A stretch of 8,058 nucleotides of DNA from Bacillota bacterium (GTDB lineage: Bacteria > Bacillota_E > Sulfobacillia > Sulfobacillales > Sulfobacillaceae): positions 1 to 8,058 of the forward strand of contig JAKAAL010000155.1 in assembly GCA_021802375.1 (NCBI GenBank). Reading direction: 5' to 3'. The notes beneath the pieces are model-generated. The model searched no databases. It worked only from the letters and a program-made list of their open reading frames with translations, and was not told the DNA's origin. Within the stretch, counting starts at the first letter, position 1, and each line of letters opens with the position of its first letter. Below, one piece after another: positions 1-6,535 of this stretch. Both the position numbers and the translations under genes were made by a program.

Positions 1-905
1 AAAAACGCCACCACAATCATGGTCACTTCTGCCGAAATCCCCAAAACAACCATGGCCATTGCATATAATATAGCGCCCAGTCCCATCCAAAAGCGGCGGC
101 TTCGATGTTGCAGCAACCAGGACACTGGCCATTGCAAAATAGCAATCAACGCTCCGTTCATAGCCCATAAAAGGCCATACCAACGTAACACTGACAAAGT
201 GTGTCCCATTTCCATCGGAAAAGTTGAGGCCAACTGGCTATAGATCACGCCTATTAGTGTGCCCCCTAAGGCTAACGACCAAAATCCGGACTGCTGCCAT
301 GGCGGCAAGTATAGCCACTGATGCCAAACTTTTCCCGAAAATAACCGCACCTTGGGGCCCATTCTCCGATCCAGACCACTCGGCACGGCCATCGCCAATA
401 CCAAACTACTAGCCAAAAGACAACTGCCATCAATCCAAAAAATTAGGGAAAAATGATTAAGCGCTAAAGGCAGGCCCACCAGAGGACCTATGATAATTCC
501 CGCATTATAGGCCAATATCAGCAAGCTAAGAGCCTGCGTTCGGCGCTTAGAAGTGCCGTTCATCGTCATCGCATGAAGCATAGCAGGATAAGCAACACCA
601 GTCATGGTCAATGCCAATCCATAAGCAATAACCCACACCCAAGCCCGATCAGCTATAGGAGCCATGATAATAGATAACCCCGATACAGCATAAGCCATCA
701 CTGCAACGGATTTGGGACCGAATCGATCTGTCAAATATCCGGCTGGCAACTGACCTAATACATACCCAATTCCCGCAATGCCCATGAAAATTCCGGCAGT
801 TGCCATAGGCAAATGAAGATTTCGGGTAAGATAAAAAGCGACGAAAGGATATAAAAACCCATCGCCGAGAGCGTACAAGAATTGGCCTATCGCTAGACCC
901 CACAT
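1..905 (-). CDS. MFS transporter, 3' end outside the window
   Basis: A continuous minus-strand frame of 301 codons runs from ATG at 905 off the window edge, so the C-terminus is missing. The product is very hydrophobic with many membrane segments. Between the second and third helices it carries the MFS motif A, GYLTDRFGPK, at residues 56-65. A motif-C-like Gly/Pro-rich stretch, YNAGIIIGPLVG, lies at 133-144, and a central polar loop follows at about 175-200. Usual MFS length is about 400 residues, so roughly three helices are lost. This points to a proton-coupled exporter or permease in the inner membrane; the substrate cannot be read from the sequence. ATG 905 is the first start after an in-frame TAA upstream, with a weak GGAG about 11 bases before it. 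The gene points the same way as the acylase but lies 244 bases beyond it, so it probably has its own promoter. Confidence 0.85.
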   Translation of the reverse strand, partial: MWGLAIGQFLYALGDGFLYPFVAFYLTRNLHLPMATAGIFMGIAGIGYVLGQLPAGYLTDRFGPKSVAVMAYAVSGLSIIMAPIADRAWVWVIAYGLALTMTGVAYPAMLHAMTMNGTSKRRTQALSLLILAYNAGIIIGPLVGLPLALNHFSLIFWIDGSCLLASSLVLAMAVPSGLDRRMGPKVRLFSGKVWHQWLYLPPWQQSGFWSLALGGTLIGVIYSQLASTFPMEMGHTLSVLRWYGLLWAMNGALIAILQWPVSWLLQHRSRRFWMGLGAILYAMAMVVLGISAEVTMIVVAF

Positions 906-931
906 GATATCACTACTCCAAACCTATCACC

Positions 932-946
932 ATCCTCATCGAGGAT
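932..946. promoter_or_regulatory. Short inverted repeat upstream of the MFS gene
   Basis: ATCCTC-ATC-GAGGAT is a perfect 6-bp inverted repeat around a 3-base centre, 27 bases upstream of the MFS start codon. Its size and place would fit an operator for a dimeric repressor of the transporter or a small hairpin in the leader. No regulator gene is visible nearby, and no convincing -35/-10 pair was found beside it. Function is inference. Confidence 0.25.
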
Positions 947-1122
947 TGCTTTTGGTACCGACTCTTATTGCAGTGGGTACATTACAAGCGTAGACCTTTG
1001 GGGTGATGTCCCGCAATCAAGGAAAATCCTGAATTTTCATCGGGGAACCCAACGGTTAGGCGCCATTGCAGAGGCCATGAAACCGCCCCCAAAATAGCGC
1101 CCGATTTATTGCATTTACTTCA

Positions 1123-1145
1123 TTTTGGAAGGTACTTTGCCAAAA
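1123..1145 (-). other. Weak hairpin just after the acylase stop codon
   Basis: TTTTGG at 1123-1128 can pair with CCAAAA at 1140-1145, with an inner AAG/CTT pairing and a 2-base bulge, directly downstream of the acylase stop. The stem is AT-rich and no clean T-run follows, so it is a poor intrinsic terminator. The rest of 906-1149 shows no gene. Confidence 0.18.
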
Positions 1146-1149
1146 CCGA

Positions 1150-3444
1150 TTAGGTTTTAGGTTTTAGGACAAACCAAGACTGGGTATCCATGCCAGGCCC
1201 TATCGCGTAATACTGTCCGGTCAAATAGGGGATTAAAAGGTTGTCATAGTGGGGGGATAGGGGATGGCCCGATTGCCCGGTAAGGTGGACGGCAACACTG
1301 TCACTCGGGTGCGCCGGTGCCATAATTTGGCGATAACTCGGCATAAAAGCTACCATTCGCGGCCATGGCAATTGAGGATCTAAAGCAAATGCCGCTTGCT
1401 GTGGCGTATAAAGGTCTCCAGACATTGGCAAGGAACGACGGCCAAATAGTGGCTTTAATAATTTGACCTGAATAAACGGGTGAAACACCTCAGCTTGATG
1501 GGCTTTTCCCCAAGTCCATTGAGACATCTCAGGTCCCAAAACCATGATGCCGGATTTGGTCGCTTCTTCTATGGCACGGCCTAAATCGATCTGATCCCAA
1601 CGGTCGAGCACCAAAGGTCCGATGCGTTCTCCGAGCAATCCCCAGAAGCGTTCAGGAAATGGATGAGTACCAGGTAGAGATGGTTCTACGTCGTGGAAAA
1701 ACGGCCTGTCTAAAACCTTTTTTAACGAATCTGGCAAAGCAGAAACCATGAACAGATAGAGCATTGTAGGTACACTACTTTCGGCAGTGACCTGCCCGTC
1801 AAATGATTTGATGAGGTTTCGCCACTCATCCGGCAAGTCTCCCCATTGCAAGAGTTTTTGCCCAATACGATAAAGTGGATCGGAATAGACGTCTGCTTGA
1901 ATTTTGGCGAAACTGTCCCGATCATGCAACGCTTCAGCTTGAATTAAGGATTCAATGCGAGCCGCTCGATATCCTAAACTATACCGTCCAAAAAGATAGG
2001 GATCCGATGTTTGGCCCACGACGGGGTTGTTGGCGGAAATTGCGTAGCCCTGGGGCGGATCAAAAAGCCTGGGCATCTGACTCCAATCCAGTGTTCCTGT
2101 CCACTCGGTGGCTCGCGTGTTGCCGTCGGCACAACCAAGATAGGGTCCCTGATTGCGCGTAGGAATTTGCCCGGCACAGAGATACCCAATATGGCCGTTA
2201 CGATCCGCATAGACAAAATTCTGAGCAGGAACCCACCATTTTGCCAGCGCACTGACAAAAGTCTCCCAGTCATGAGCCTGATTTAACCCCATGATGGCCT
2301 GCATGATGGGGAGTGGTTGAAACCCGGTCCATGCCAGGGCAATCTTGGTTCCATCCTGTTCTTGATGGATAATGGGGCCCACATGCGAGTCGTAGCACGT
2401 CAAGATTTGGTCGGGCTTTCCCCGTACCTTTAACACTTCCTGCCGAACCGTCAGTTCACCAGTTTGGTCATCTCGCGCGTAGCTCACTCCGTCCAAATTC
2501 ATACGAATCCGATATAAATCTTGGACATCGGGATCCACATTGGTAACCCCCCAAGCAATATCCCGATTTTGTCCGATTACAATCCCGGGGGCCCCTGGCA
2601 AACTGACCCCAAATGCCGCAAGACTTCCGCCCTCCACAAACATTTCGTACCATATCGAAGGGAGTTGAGGCATAAGGTGCGGATCATTGGCCAACAAGGG
2701 CGTCCCGTCTTTGGTATGCGCTCCGTCAACCACCCAGTTGTTGGATCCCACCCCAATACTTCCCCAAGCAAAGGGTTGCCCAGTTCCAGGAATTATGGTC
2801 AGGTTGGGTGCATCCGGCAAAGAGCCAAACAACCACTCTTGAATCTCGGCCAATTCTTGGACCTGATCGTATCCCCACTTGGCAGTCCAAATGGTATTGA
2901 GCGTCCATGCTAACTGGTAGACCAAGAGATTGCTGTCATCCAGGGACCATGGAAGCAAAGGTTGCTTAAGAAATCGATGTTCAGGAGGCAGTGGAGTTTG
3001 AGCAAATGCCAGATTAACGCCGTTGACATAGGATTGTGCATATTGCCTTGTGCTCTCGGACCATGTATCGGGCGCTTCTTTTGCCCAATGGCTTAAATTC
3101 AAACGCCGCATAAATCGGTCATAAGGCAAAGCACTTTCACCCAAAAGTTCGGCTAGTCTGCCCGCAGGTAATCTGCGCGACAAATCCATCTGAAAAGCGC
3201 GTTCCCGTCCATGAAGATACCCTTGGGCAAACAATGCATCGCGCATGGTGGCGGCTTGAATATGTGGAACGCCCACCATGTCCCAACCTACTTCCACAGG
3301 TTGCGTAAGTCCCTGTTCTACTATCACTTCGCGGGCCATCCGAGGAGGGGATTTTAAAACACCTAGCCACCGAAACAATCGACCGGTACGGCGAAAACCT
3401 GGCAAACGAAAGTCTCTTCCGTCGCTGGACGGTTGATCCATCAT
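1150..3444 (-). CDS. Penicillin acylase family protein (peptidase S45, Ntn hydrolase)
   Basis: The 764-residue product has family-typical length for a single-chain precursor that cuts itself into alpha and beta chains. The N-terminal domain carries the conserved HGRERAFQMDLSRR...AGRLAE region (about 78-99). The expected self-cleavage site is G233-S234 in GSNNWVV; Ser234 would become the N-terminal nucleophile of a beta chain of about 531 residues. Other family landmarks are NDPHL (253-257), QNRDIAWGVTNV (292-303) and the ANN oxyanion-hole Asn around 472. The family hydrolyses amides such as beta-lactam side chains or N-acyl-homoserine lactones; the substrate here is not predictable. No N-terminal hydrophobic signal is seen, so a cytoplasmic enzyme is inferred. 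Two adjacent ATGs exist (3444 and 3441). GTGGGG sits 4 and 7 bases before them, so 3441 may be the true start. The gene follows mobile-element debris and precedes a same-strand MFS gene. Confidence 0.93.
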   Translation of the reverse strand: MMDQPSSDGRDFRLPGFRRTGRLFRWLGVLKSPPRMAREVIVEQGLTQPVEVGWDMVGVPHIQAATMRDALFAQGYLHGRERAFQMDLSRRLPAGRLAELLGESALPYDRFMRRLNLSHWAKEAPDTWSESTRQYAQSYVNGVNLAFAQTPLPPEHRFLKQPLLPWSLDDSNLLVYQLAWTLNTIWTAKWGYDQVQELAEIQEWLFGSLPDAPNLTIIPGTGQPFAWGSIGVGSNNWVVDGAHTKDGTPLLANDPHLMPQLPSIWYEMFVEGGSLAAFGVSLPGAPGIVIGQNRDIAWGVTNVDPDVQDLYRIRMNLDGVSYARDDQTGELTVRQEVLKVRGKPDQILTCYDSHVGPIIHQEQDGTKIALAWTGFQPLPIMQAIMGLNQAHDWETFVSALAKWWVPAQNFVYADRNGHIGYLCAGQIPTRNQGPYLGCADGNTRATEWTGTLDWSQMPRLFDPPQGYAISANNPVVGQTSDPYLFGRYSLGYRAARIESLIQAEALHDRDSFAKIQADVYSDPLYRIGQKLLQWGDLPDEWRNLIKSFDGQVTAESSVPTMLYLFMVSALPDSLKKVLDRPFFHDVEPSLPGTHPFPERFWGLLGERIGPLVLDRWDQIDLGRAIEEATKSGIMVLGPEMSQWTWGKAHQAEVFHPFIQVKLLKPLFGRRSLPMSGDLYTPQQAAFALDPQLPWPRMVAFMPSYRQIMAPAHPSDSVAVHLTGQSGHPLSPHYDNLLIPYLTGQYYAIGPGMDTQSWFVLKPKT

Positions 3445-3470
3445 TCATCCCCACTCTCACTTTGCGTTTA
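3445..3470 (-). promoter_or_regulatory. Acylase leader and RBS, shared with the gene at 6985
   Basis: Read on the minus strand, this leader is TAAACGCA, then AAGTGA, then GAGTGGGGATGA, followed directly by the acylase start. The first and last blocks recur without the 6-base insert at 6989-7008, in front of the GTG start at 6985. GTGGGG serves as the ribosome binding site in both. With the same 7-base spacing, the acylase would start at the second ATG (3441). Confidence 0.4.
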
Positions 3471-3549
3471 ACATATTAAGAGCAGTGTACAATTCCCTAC
3501 GGTTATTGACTAGACATTTGGGACACACACAATCAAGGAATTACCTCAC

Positions 3550-3749
3550 TGACCCTCACACGGGGCAAGCCCCGTGGGTTCCATAGGCTCACTGTTTCTC
3601 CGCATCGTACATGTCGCCATGGACACTTTGGAGTACGGCACTGACAGTTTCCCCGTTGCCATTGAGCCACCAAGCATCCCGTTGGACACATTCGCGGTGG
3701 CCTTTTCCTGTTCGGAAGGAAGTCGAGTCATTCTCCCTGAGATCTTGGA
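3550..3749 (-). ncRNA. Possible omegaRNA / right-end region of the tnpB remnant
   Basis: In active TnpB elements the guide RNA scaffold spans the 3' end of tnpB and the right end, and its guide is the adjoining flank. Here the 200 bases between the tnpB stop and the end hairpin show no convincing protein signal; the short frames inside are low-complexity. If the end lies near 3550, the guide would be the flank reading GTGAGGTAATTCC towards the acylase leader. Whether any RNA is made is unknown, and the partner protein here is broken. Confidence 0.3.
3559..3576 (-). repeat. Perfect hairpin at the IS605-type right end
   Basis: CACGGGGC-AA-GCCCCGTG is a perfect 8-bp inverted repeat, flanked on the minus strand by GGAACC before and GAGGGTCA after. 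Hairpins of this form near the end are the DNA recognition structures of IS200/IS605 elements and also the 3' stem of omegaRNAs. There is no T-run on either side, which argues against a simple transcription terminator. Confidence 0.55.
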
Positions 3750-4058
3750 TTACGCTGATGTTCTTACTTTGTGTTGCTTGTGATAATGATTGTGAATTCC
3801 ACTGTTGAGGACCCTTTGTCCTGAGTTGCGGATTTTTTCGACACCGTCGTTGTGCAAGGTGAAAAATACTTCAAAGTGGGTATCACACATGGCCTTATCA
3901 GGATGTTCTAGCTTTTCATTGGCGCAGTACAATAGGAACGCGCTATACAAATCCCGTTGCACTTTCCTACCGTCAGGGAGTACATGCCATCGCTGACTCA
4001 GTTTCTTTTTGTTCTTCTCGTCGAGGATGTGATCATACCCATTAACCAAAAACCCCAA
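3750..4058 (-). pseudogene. C-terminal fragment of a TnpB-like RNA-guided nuclease/transposase
   Basis: The 102-codon frame follows an in-frame TAA and begins with TTG, so it has lost its natural N-terminus. It contains KKLSQRWHVLPDGRKVQRDLYSAFLL, cited here as KKLSQRWH (19-26) and VQRDLYSAFLL (33-43). This resembles the end of IS1341-type TnpB, where the zinc ribbon is followed by QRDLFSAYLA-like sequence carrying the third RuvC aspartate. The Asp in QRDLYS would be that residue. The usual zinc-ribbon Cys pairs are missing around it, so the finger is either degenerate or belongs to a Cys-less branch. Complete TnpB proteins are about 350-450 residues. It lies back to back with the plus-strand IS1634 remnant. 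Family assignment is from remembered motif resemblance. Confidence 0.5.
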
Positions 4059-4062
4059 TTAT

Positions 4063-5021
4063 TTCCCCCATAGCGTCACCGCCTTGGCGGTGCGCTTGCT
4101 CGCGGACCGGACCAACTGGTTGTCCGTGGTAGACACCGTGATCCCGCATTGCCCCAACCATCCTGCTGCTCATGCTCGTCATCAACGTGCTGGCCCACCG
4201 GAATTCTCTCTAGGAAGTGGAGACCTGGGCGGGCTCGCTACCGTTGCCCCTGCTTTGGGGGGAAACCATCCAAGCGTCGCAATTTAATGACGATGCGCTG
4301 GGCCGCGTCTTGGAGGACCTTGCCGATCACGGCTCCTCGCTCTTGGTGACGGTGGGGAGCCGTATGCTAGCCGTGCATCCCACGCGCTCCGATTGGTTCC
4401 ATTCGGATACCACCGCCTATTCCTTAATGGGCGACGATCCCTCCGCCACCACAAGGCCGACGGCCCCACTCGAATTGACCTGGGGGCACTCGAAAGATCA
4501 TCGACCAGACCTCAAGCAAATGATGGCGGGTGGGACCATGGACGCCGAAGGGTGTCTGCTCGCCGACACGATGCTCGCGGGGAACACCGCAGACCAGACG
4601 TGGAAGGCGGATGGGGTAGACCCTTAGCCAAAGAGTTTCCCGACAATTGCTGGAAGGATAGGTGCTACATCGCTGATTCCGCGGTGATCTCCGAGCGAGC
4701 GATAACCCGGATTCGCGCGGTGGGCATGCATTGGTTGGGTCGCTTGCCGGCTCGTTTCACGCTGTGTGCGAATCTCAAGCGCCGTGCCTGGGAGCAGCCG
4801 CAGGAATCGTGGGTGGAGCTCGGGTCCGTGTGACCCAAGCGCCGACTCCCAAATCCGCCACCTACCAGGCGCAAGCCTTTGATATCACCTTTTACGACGC
4901 ACCGGCCCGCGCCTTTGTGTATCATTCGCGGGCCCTGGATAAAAAGAAGGTGGAGGTGGTTCCTATGGCGGTCGAACGCGAAGAGATTCAACGCCTCATC
5001 AAGACACTCGCCCATACTTGA
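4063..5021 (+). pseudogene. Decayed IS1634-family (DUF4277-type) DDE transposase
   Basis: Pieces in three frames join into one transposase. SVTALAVRLLADRTNW (from about 4075) is the N-terminal part. After sequence loss and a frameshift near 4155-4160 comes LLLMLVINVLAHRNSL, then a TAG at 4211-4213, then VETWAGSLPLPLLWGE and FNDDALGRVLEDL. The first catalytic Asp is in HSDTTAYS, followed by WGHSKDHRPDLKQ and GNTADQTWK. A single missing base in the C run at 4621-4623 shifts the frame to LAKEFPDN and YIADSAVIS (second Asp). A TG gain in GTGTG at 4828-4832 shifts it again to TQAPTPKSATYQAQAF, ending at TGA 5019-5021. The C-terminal third with the catalytic Glu is gone; intact relatives are roughly 500-600 residues. 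No terminal inverted repeats were recognised. The product cannot be functional. Confidence 0.8.
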
Positions 5022-5037
5022 TCGCATCGTGCCCTGA

Positions 5038-5304
5038 TTCGCCAATGGGGGCGGCGAACTCTTTTGGGCTACCTATGAAATCGCCTTGGTCCGCAACATT
5101 ATTTCCCATAGAAACAGCGAGCAGTTTTTCGAGCCCGATGAGGCTGACCGGTACCTTTGGCATTTGTCCAGCCACGACGAGACGATGCCCCGACCGCTGA
5201 TGCCTCGCATCTACCGCTGGGGCGGGCATCTCGACCATGGTTGGGATCTGGTCGCGGCGGTGTTGCGCCAAACGCCGAATGATGCTCCTCTTGTTCTGTT
5301 CTGA
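5038..5304 (+). pseudogene. Unassigned coding-like fragment, probably a gene remnant
   Basis: After a TGA at 5035-5037, a frame of 88 codons runs to TGA at 5302-5304 with no convincing RBS or ATG start. Codon choice looks coding: C/G-rich third positions and frequent GAC, GAG, CTG, CGC. The peptide has five Trp and acidic/basic stretches such as EPDEADRYLWHLSSHDE and IYRWGGHLDHGWDLVAA, and no membrane segment. I do not recognise the family; it does not match the C-terminus expected for IS1634. It lies 16 bases after the transposase remnant, so it may be a piece of the gene the element hit or another element's cargo. The overlapping minus-strand frames look like shadows. Confidence 0.4.
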
Positions 5305-5623
5305 TCCGGGCAGGGCTTGCGACAGCCTGGCCGTCGTGTCCGGTCCGAGATTTCGCCGTCAGATCACCGTATGCCTGACTGGGCGTTGGGGCATCTGGCC
5401 GTAACCTTGGACAAAAGACAGGAGCAGAAATGGGCACCCGACGGCCAAACTGAGTTCTGCTATGGCAAAAACTGGGGATCACTCAGGATGTCTTTTATCC
5501 TGATAGCGAAGCCACAGACAAATTGTCTCCGGAAAGGATCAGAAACGGTCAGTCAAAACCGCATCGGAATCGGGTATCCTAATATAATCAAGGAGTGACG
5601 GAATAGCGGGACGGTGATGTCTG
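5305..5623 (+). other. Open frame continuing past the stop at 5302, then leader of the J-domain gene
   Basis: The reading frame of the preceding fragment stays open after its TGA as far as TGA 5596-5598, 98 codons without another stop. The first 60 or so, for example GHLAVTLDKRQEQKWAPDG, look moderately coding-like; the rest do not. A single nonsense mutation in a longer gene is one reading, chance the other. There is no recognisable domain. The last 45 bases hold an AT-rich -10-like site and an unpaired Shine-Dalgarno sequence. Confidence 0.25.
5583..5588 (+). promoter_or_regulatory. Possible -10 box for the J-domain gene
   Basis: A perfect TATAAT lies 35 bases before the ATG at 5624. No recognisable -35 hexamer occurs 16-18 bases upstream, and no extended TGn precedes it. 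An AAGGAG at 5590-5595 follows but has no start codon at usual spacing, so the promoter call is weak. Confidence 0.3.
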
Positions 5624-6301
5624 ATGGCAGAGCGTATCGATAAAAATCCGTGGGAAGTTCTGGGAATTGAGCCGACTCATGACAAAGAAGTCATTCGCCA
5701 AGCGTACCTAAGTGCTGTTCGCCGCCATCACCCTGACCAATTTCAACGTGACCCAGCACAGTTTCACCAACATGAAGAAGCCATGAAGGATATCAACCGC
5801 GCCTACCAGTTGGTCCTTGACGGCAAGGCACCGGAACCCCATAACGCGGCATCTCCGCCACCGCCTCAGACGTCAGGCCGAACTTATAAGGCGCCGCCGC
5901 CAATTTTTTGCCCACGTCATCACCAAGCCGCTTGGCGTAAGTGCCAAATCTGCCAAACCCCGCTGTGCACAGAATGCATTGGGTTTTATACATCGTTATG
6001 CGCCAAACATTACCGTAAAAGCGCACTGAAGGGATATCGTAATCGGGTGATGCGGGAATGGGTCCCCCTAATTCTCGGTGTCGCAGTGTTGAGAGCCATA
6101 GGGCTAGGGTCAGCCGTCCTGCTCTGGGGTGTTCTTGGCTACTTGGCTCTGTTAGGGGTAGGCTGGTTACGACGCAAACGTTGGATGGGTTGTCTGGCGT
6201 TGCTGTTTTTTCCATACAGCATGATATTAGCCGGCCTTTACAGCCTTTATGAAGGACTCAGTCAATGGAACAAATTTGCTATGGAATCCAAACATCTCTG
6301 A
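5624..6301 (+). CDS. Membrane protein with N-terminal J domain and B-box-like zinc finger
   Basis: The 225-residue product has three parts. Residues 8-65 form a J domain (NPWEVLGIEP, then HPD at 36-38, then INRAYQLVLDG), the module that stimulates Hsp70/DnaK ATPase. A Pro-rich linker (77-93) leads to a zinc-finger-like block: C96-x2-H99, C107-x2-C110, C115-x2-C118, C126-x2-H129, like a B-box or cross-brace finger. About three hydrophobic helices follow (near 147-165, 166-182, 187-207), with RRKR at 183-186 between the last two. The G/F region and four CxxCxGxG repeats of true DnaJ are absent, so this is a type III J protein, probably holding DnaK at the membrane; the client is unknown. The start is fixed by an in-frame TGA at 5615-5617. 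Only a weak GGGACGG serves as RBS. The gene stands alone. Confidence 0.85.
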   Translation: MAERIDKNPWEVLGIEPTHDKEVIRQAYLSAVRRHHPDQFQRDPAQFHQHEEAMKDINRAYQLVLDGKAPEPHNAASPPPPQTSGRTYKAPPPIFCPRHHQAAWRKCQICQTPLCTECIGFYTSLCAKHYRKSALKGYRNRVMREWVPLILGVAVLRAIGLGSAVLLWGVLGYLALLGVGWLRRKRWMGCLALLFFPYSMILAGLYSLYEGLSQWNKFAMESKHL

Positions 6302-6535
6302 CCTCTTAAGCAATCCGCGGATTCTAGCAGACTGGCAGAATGCGATATACTGATGGTGATCCAGATAGGTGTGGCCATCGCTAAGATATGCCGTTGTGGG
6401 CGCACACGAACTCCTGCCTGCATTGTGGGCCGTTAATAGATACGGTTAGGGCCATATCCCGAAAGAAACGATGTGCCGCGTGAAAACACAGGAATTTTAA
6501 CATGGTTGATCGTGTTTAGAAAGGCAGGTTTGACG
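6302..6535. other. Intergenic stretch with a 12-bp palindrome
   Basis: This 234-base gap follows the J-domain gene. AATCCGCGGATT at 6312-6323 is a perfect palindrome, 10 bases after the stop; no T-run follows, so it suits a protein-binding site better than a terminator. TATACT at 6346-6351 resembles a -10 box but lacks a -35 match. A 31-codon frame at 6388-6483 has no RBS and is not called. Confidence 0.3.

Larger units (their letters stand above)
3550..4058 (-). mobile_element. Truncated IS605/IS1341-type (tnpB) element, right half
   Basis: The stretch combines a C-terminal tnpB-like coding fragment with, downstream of it, a right-end-like structure on the same strand: GGAACC, a perfect hairpin, then GAGGGTCA. 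That order (tnpB 3' end, roughly 200 non-coding bases, end hairpin) is what is known of IS605-family right ends. The 5' part of tnpB, any tnpA and the left end are absent. The element stops at about 4058, where IS1634-like sequence in the opposite direction begins, suggesting later insertion or deletion. The RE boundary near 3550 is inferred by resemblance. Confidence 0.5.

Noticed and set aside
649..903. 84-codon minus-strand frame rich in Arg, Ser and Cys
   Set aside because: It is a shadow of the MFS gene, which reads one base over, has a clean transmembrane pattern and motif A, and is open to the window edge.
1150..1168. Tandem AGGTTTT repeats at the end of the acylase gene
   Set aside because: They encode the last residues (KPKT and stop) and give no sign of extended repetition.
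3523..3532. Short ACACACAC run upstream of the acylase
   Set aside because: Too short to be a meaningful microsatellite; no link to a promoter element.
4077..4092. CACCGCC-TT-GGCGGTG hairpin at the start of the IS1634 remnant
   Set aside because: It falls inside the coding sequence for the conserved N-terminus (SVTALAVR), so it is probably codon coincidence rather than an IS end.
4665..5045. 126-codon minus-strand frame across the transposase remnant
   Set aside because: Antisense to sequence that translates on the plus strand into recognisable IS1634 transposase; no RBS or domain.
4999..5271. 90-codon minus-strand frame with a fairly natural-looking peptide
   Set aside because: The plus-strand frame over the same bases has better third-position bias and shares the orientation of the transposase; no RBS for the minus frame.
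5099..5482. 127-codon minus-strand frame
   Set aside because: Low-complexity Arg/Pro/Ala composition typical of an antisense shadow; no start signal or motif.
6388..6483. 31-codon plus-strand frame with a CxxC (NSCLHCG)
   Set aside because: No ribosome binding site, no conserved context and a length easily reached by chance.
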